Source: Limnohabitans sp. 2KL-27
GTDB taxonomy: Bacteria > Pseudomonadota > Gammaproteobacteria > Burkholderiales > Burkholderiaceae_C
NCBI RefSeq assembly: GCF_001269345.1
Contig: NZ_CXOP01000002.1
Location: 2,232,853-2,296,852, forward strand
Length of the DNA: 64,000 nucleotides
Direction: 5' to 3'
Shown in pieces: positions 63,341 through 64,000 of the stretch (the first letter of the stretch is position 1; every line of letters begins with the position of its first letter). Both the position numbers and the translations under genes were made by a program. The notes beneath the pieces are model-generated. The model saw nothing but the letters and a program-made list of their open reading frames with translations. It was not told the origin of the DNA and did not search any database.

Positions 63341-64000
63341 TCAGGCGCTGGCCTTGGCGGCTTTCTTGGCGACTCGTTGTTGGGGTCGGATTTTCGATTT
63401 GATGGGCGTGGCCACGCCCGAAACCACGGGCAGCTTGCGTCGCGAAGTCAGCACCTGTTCGATGTCTTGACGGGCCCCCTCAATCAACACCATGGCGGCC
63501 CGCTCGGCCTTGTTGGGGTTGCGTGCGATGACGGCGTTGAGCAATGCCCGATGCAAGGGCAAGGAATTCTTGGTGCCATCCTGGATGCGGGTGGAAATCT
63601 CGAAGCTGGTGCGCAGCAAGGCATTGAGCGCCTTGCTCATTTGCACCAGCATGCGGTTGTGCGAGGCCTGCAGCAAACCTTCGTGAAAACGCAAATCGTG
63701 TGTGACGTAATCACCCCCCTGCTCCACAGCCTGCTTCATGCCCGCATAAGCGGCTTCGATGTGGGCGATGTCTTCAGGCGTGGCCCGCTCAGCGGCCAAG
63801 CGGACCGCAGCGGGCTCCACCACACGGCGCAGCTCTTGCAAGTCTTTCAAAAATTCGGGCGTCAGGCCGCAGCGGGCCTGCCAGGCCACCACATCGGGGT
63901 CAAACCAGTTCCAGTGCGCATCGGGCATGACACGGGTGCCCACTTTGGGGCCTGTGGACAACAGGCCCTTGGCCACCAGGGACTTGATGGCCTCTCGCAC
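63341..64000 (-). CDS. GntR/FadR-family regulator (DgoR-like), 5' end outside window
   Basis: The C-terminal 219 residues of a GntR regulator. The wing end VREAIKSLVAKGLLSTGPKVGT is followed by an FCD effector domain with WNWFDPDVVAWQ, as in the galactonate repressor DgoR. The metal residues include D and H in THDLRFHEGLLQASHN and the H of PLHRALLNAV; the last usual His is not evident (Ile/Glu there). A basic tail KSKIRPQQRVAKKAAKASA ends it. It likely controls the TRAP operon in response to a sugar acid. The N-terminus lies past the window edge. Confidence 0.88.
   Translation of the reverse strand: MREAIKSLVAKGLLSTGPKVGTRVMPDAHWNWFDPDVVAWQARCGLTPEFLKDLQELRRVVEPAAVRLAAERATPEDIAHIEAAYAGMKQAVEQGGDYVTHDLRFHEGLLQASHNRMLVQMSKALNALLRTSFEISTRIQDGTKNSLPLHRALLNAVIARNPNKAERAAMVLIEGARQDIEQVLTSRRKLPVVSGVATPIKSKIRPQQRVAKKAAKASA

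Overview
The window looks like chromosomal DNA of a GC-rich betaproteobacterium, most likely Burkholderiales/Comamonadaceae (Limnohabitans, Rhodoferax or Polaromonas type). The reasons are the many periplasmic-binding-protein transporters (two TRAP systems and a Bug/TctC-type protein), a zinc-independent L31, an orphan Anbu peptidase, a glnA-ntrB-ntrC block and densely packed housekeeping genes. This is an inference from gene content; there is no rRNA in the window. I see no tRNA or rRNA gene, CRISPR array, insertion sequence, prophage or replication origin.

Layout. 0.2-9.2 kb: acyl-CoA ligase, a small unknown gene, HI0933-type flavoprotein, trxA, rho, rpmE2, an ArnT-like membrane protein and a MATE exporter. 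9.2-14.6 kb: small monooxygenase-like protein, a MarR regulator divergent from an FAA hydrolase with a strong inverted repeat between them, a TRAP transporter (P, hairpin, Q, M) and a Nudix hydrolase. 14.6-29.2 kb: acyl-CoA synthetase, dnaG, cysE, trmJ, suhB, mutS, Anbu, alpha/beta hydrolase, uppP, retropepsin-like protein, glnS. 29.5-34.6 kb: PPOX flavoprotein, a degenerate SRAP-family protein, two pseudouridine synthases, nitroreductase, a 48-residue basic protein, EamA transporter, ferredoxin.

34.7-39.6 kb is the nitrogen-control block, transcribed leftward: glnA, a secreted coiled-coil protein, ntrB, ntrC. A sigma-54 promoter and an NtrC-type site lie upstream of glnA. 39.6-50.4 kb: CinA-like protein, EI24 protein, sterol-desaturase-like hydroxylase, deacetylase plus beta-propeller pair, alpha/beta hydrolase, rsuA, ettA, DEDDh exonuclease and a Bug-type binding protein. 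50.7-52.5 kb: rhlE with a long RGG/Gly tail.

52.6-64.0 kb is the main accessory block: a sugar-acid catabolic island. Rightward genes encode a D-2-hydroxyacid dehydrogenase, gluconokinase, a small orphan barrel protein, 5-ketogluconate reductase (IdnO-like), L-idonate 5-dehydrogenase (IdnD-like), a second SDR and 6-phosphogluconate dehydrogenase. Together they can take L-idonate, 5-ketogluconate and probably 2-ketogluconate to gluconate, 6-phosphogluconate and ribulose 5-phosphate. Converging on them is a leftward set: a DgoR-like GntR regulator (cut by the window edge), TRAP Q-M-P, and an enolase-superfamily sugar-acid dehydratase. The TRAP system is the likely importer. This island, the SRAP protein that has lost its catalytic residues, and the Anbu gene without its usual partners are the most interesting parts of the window.
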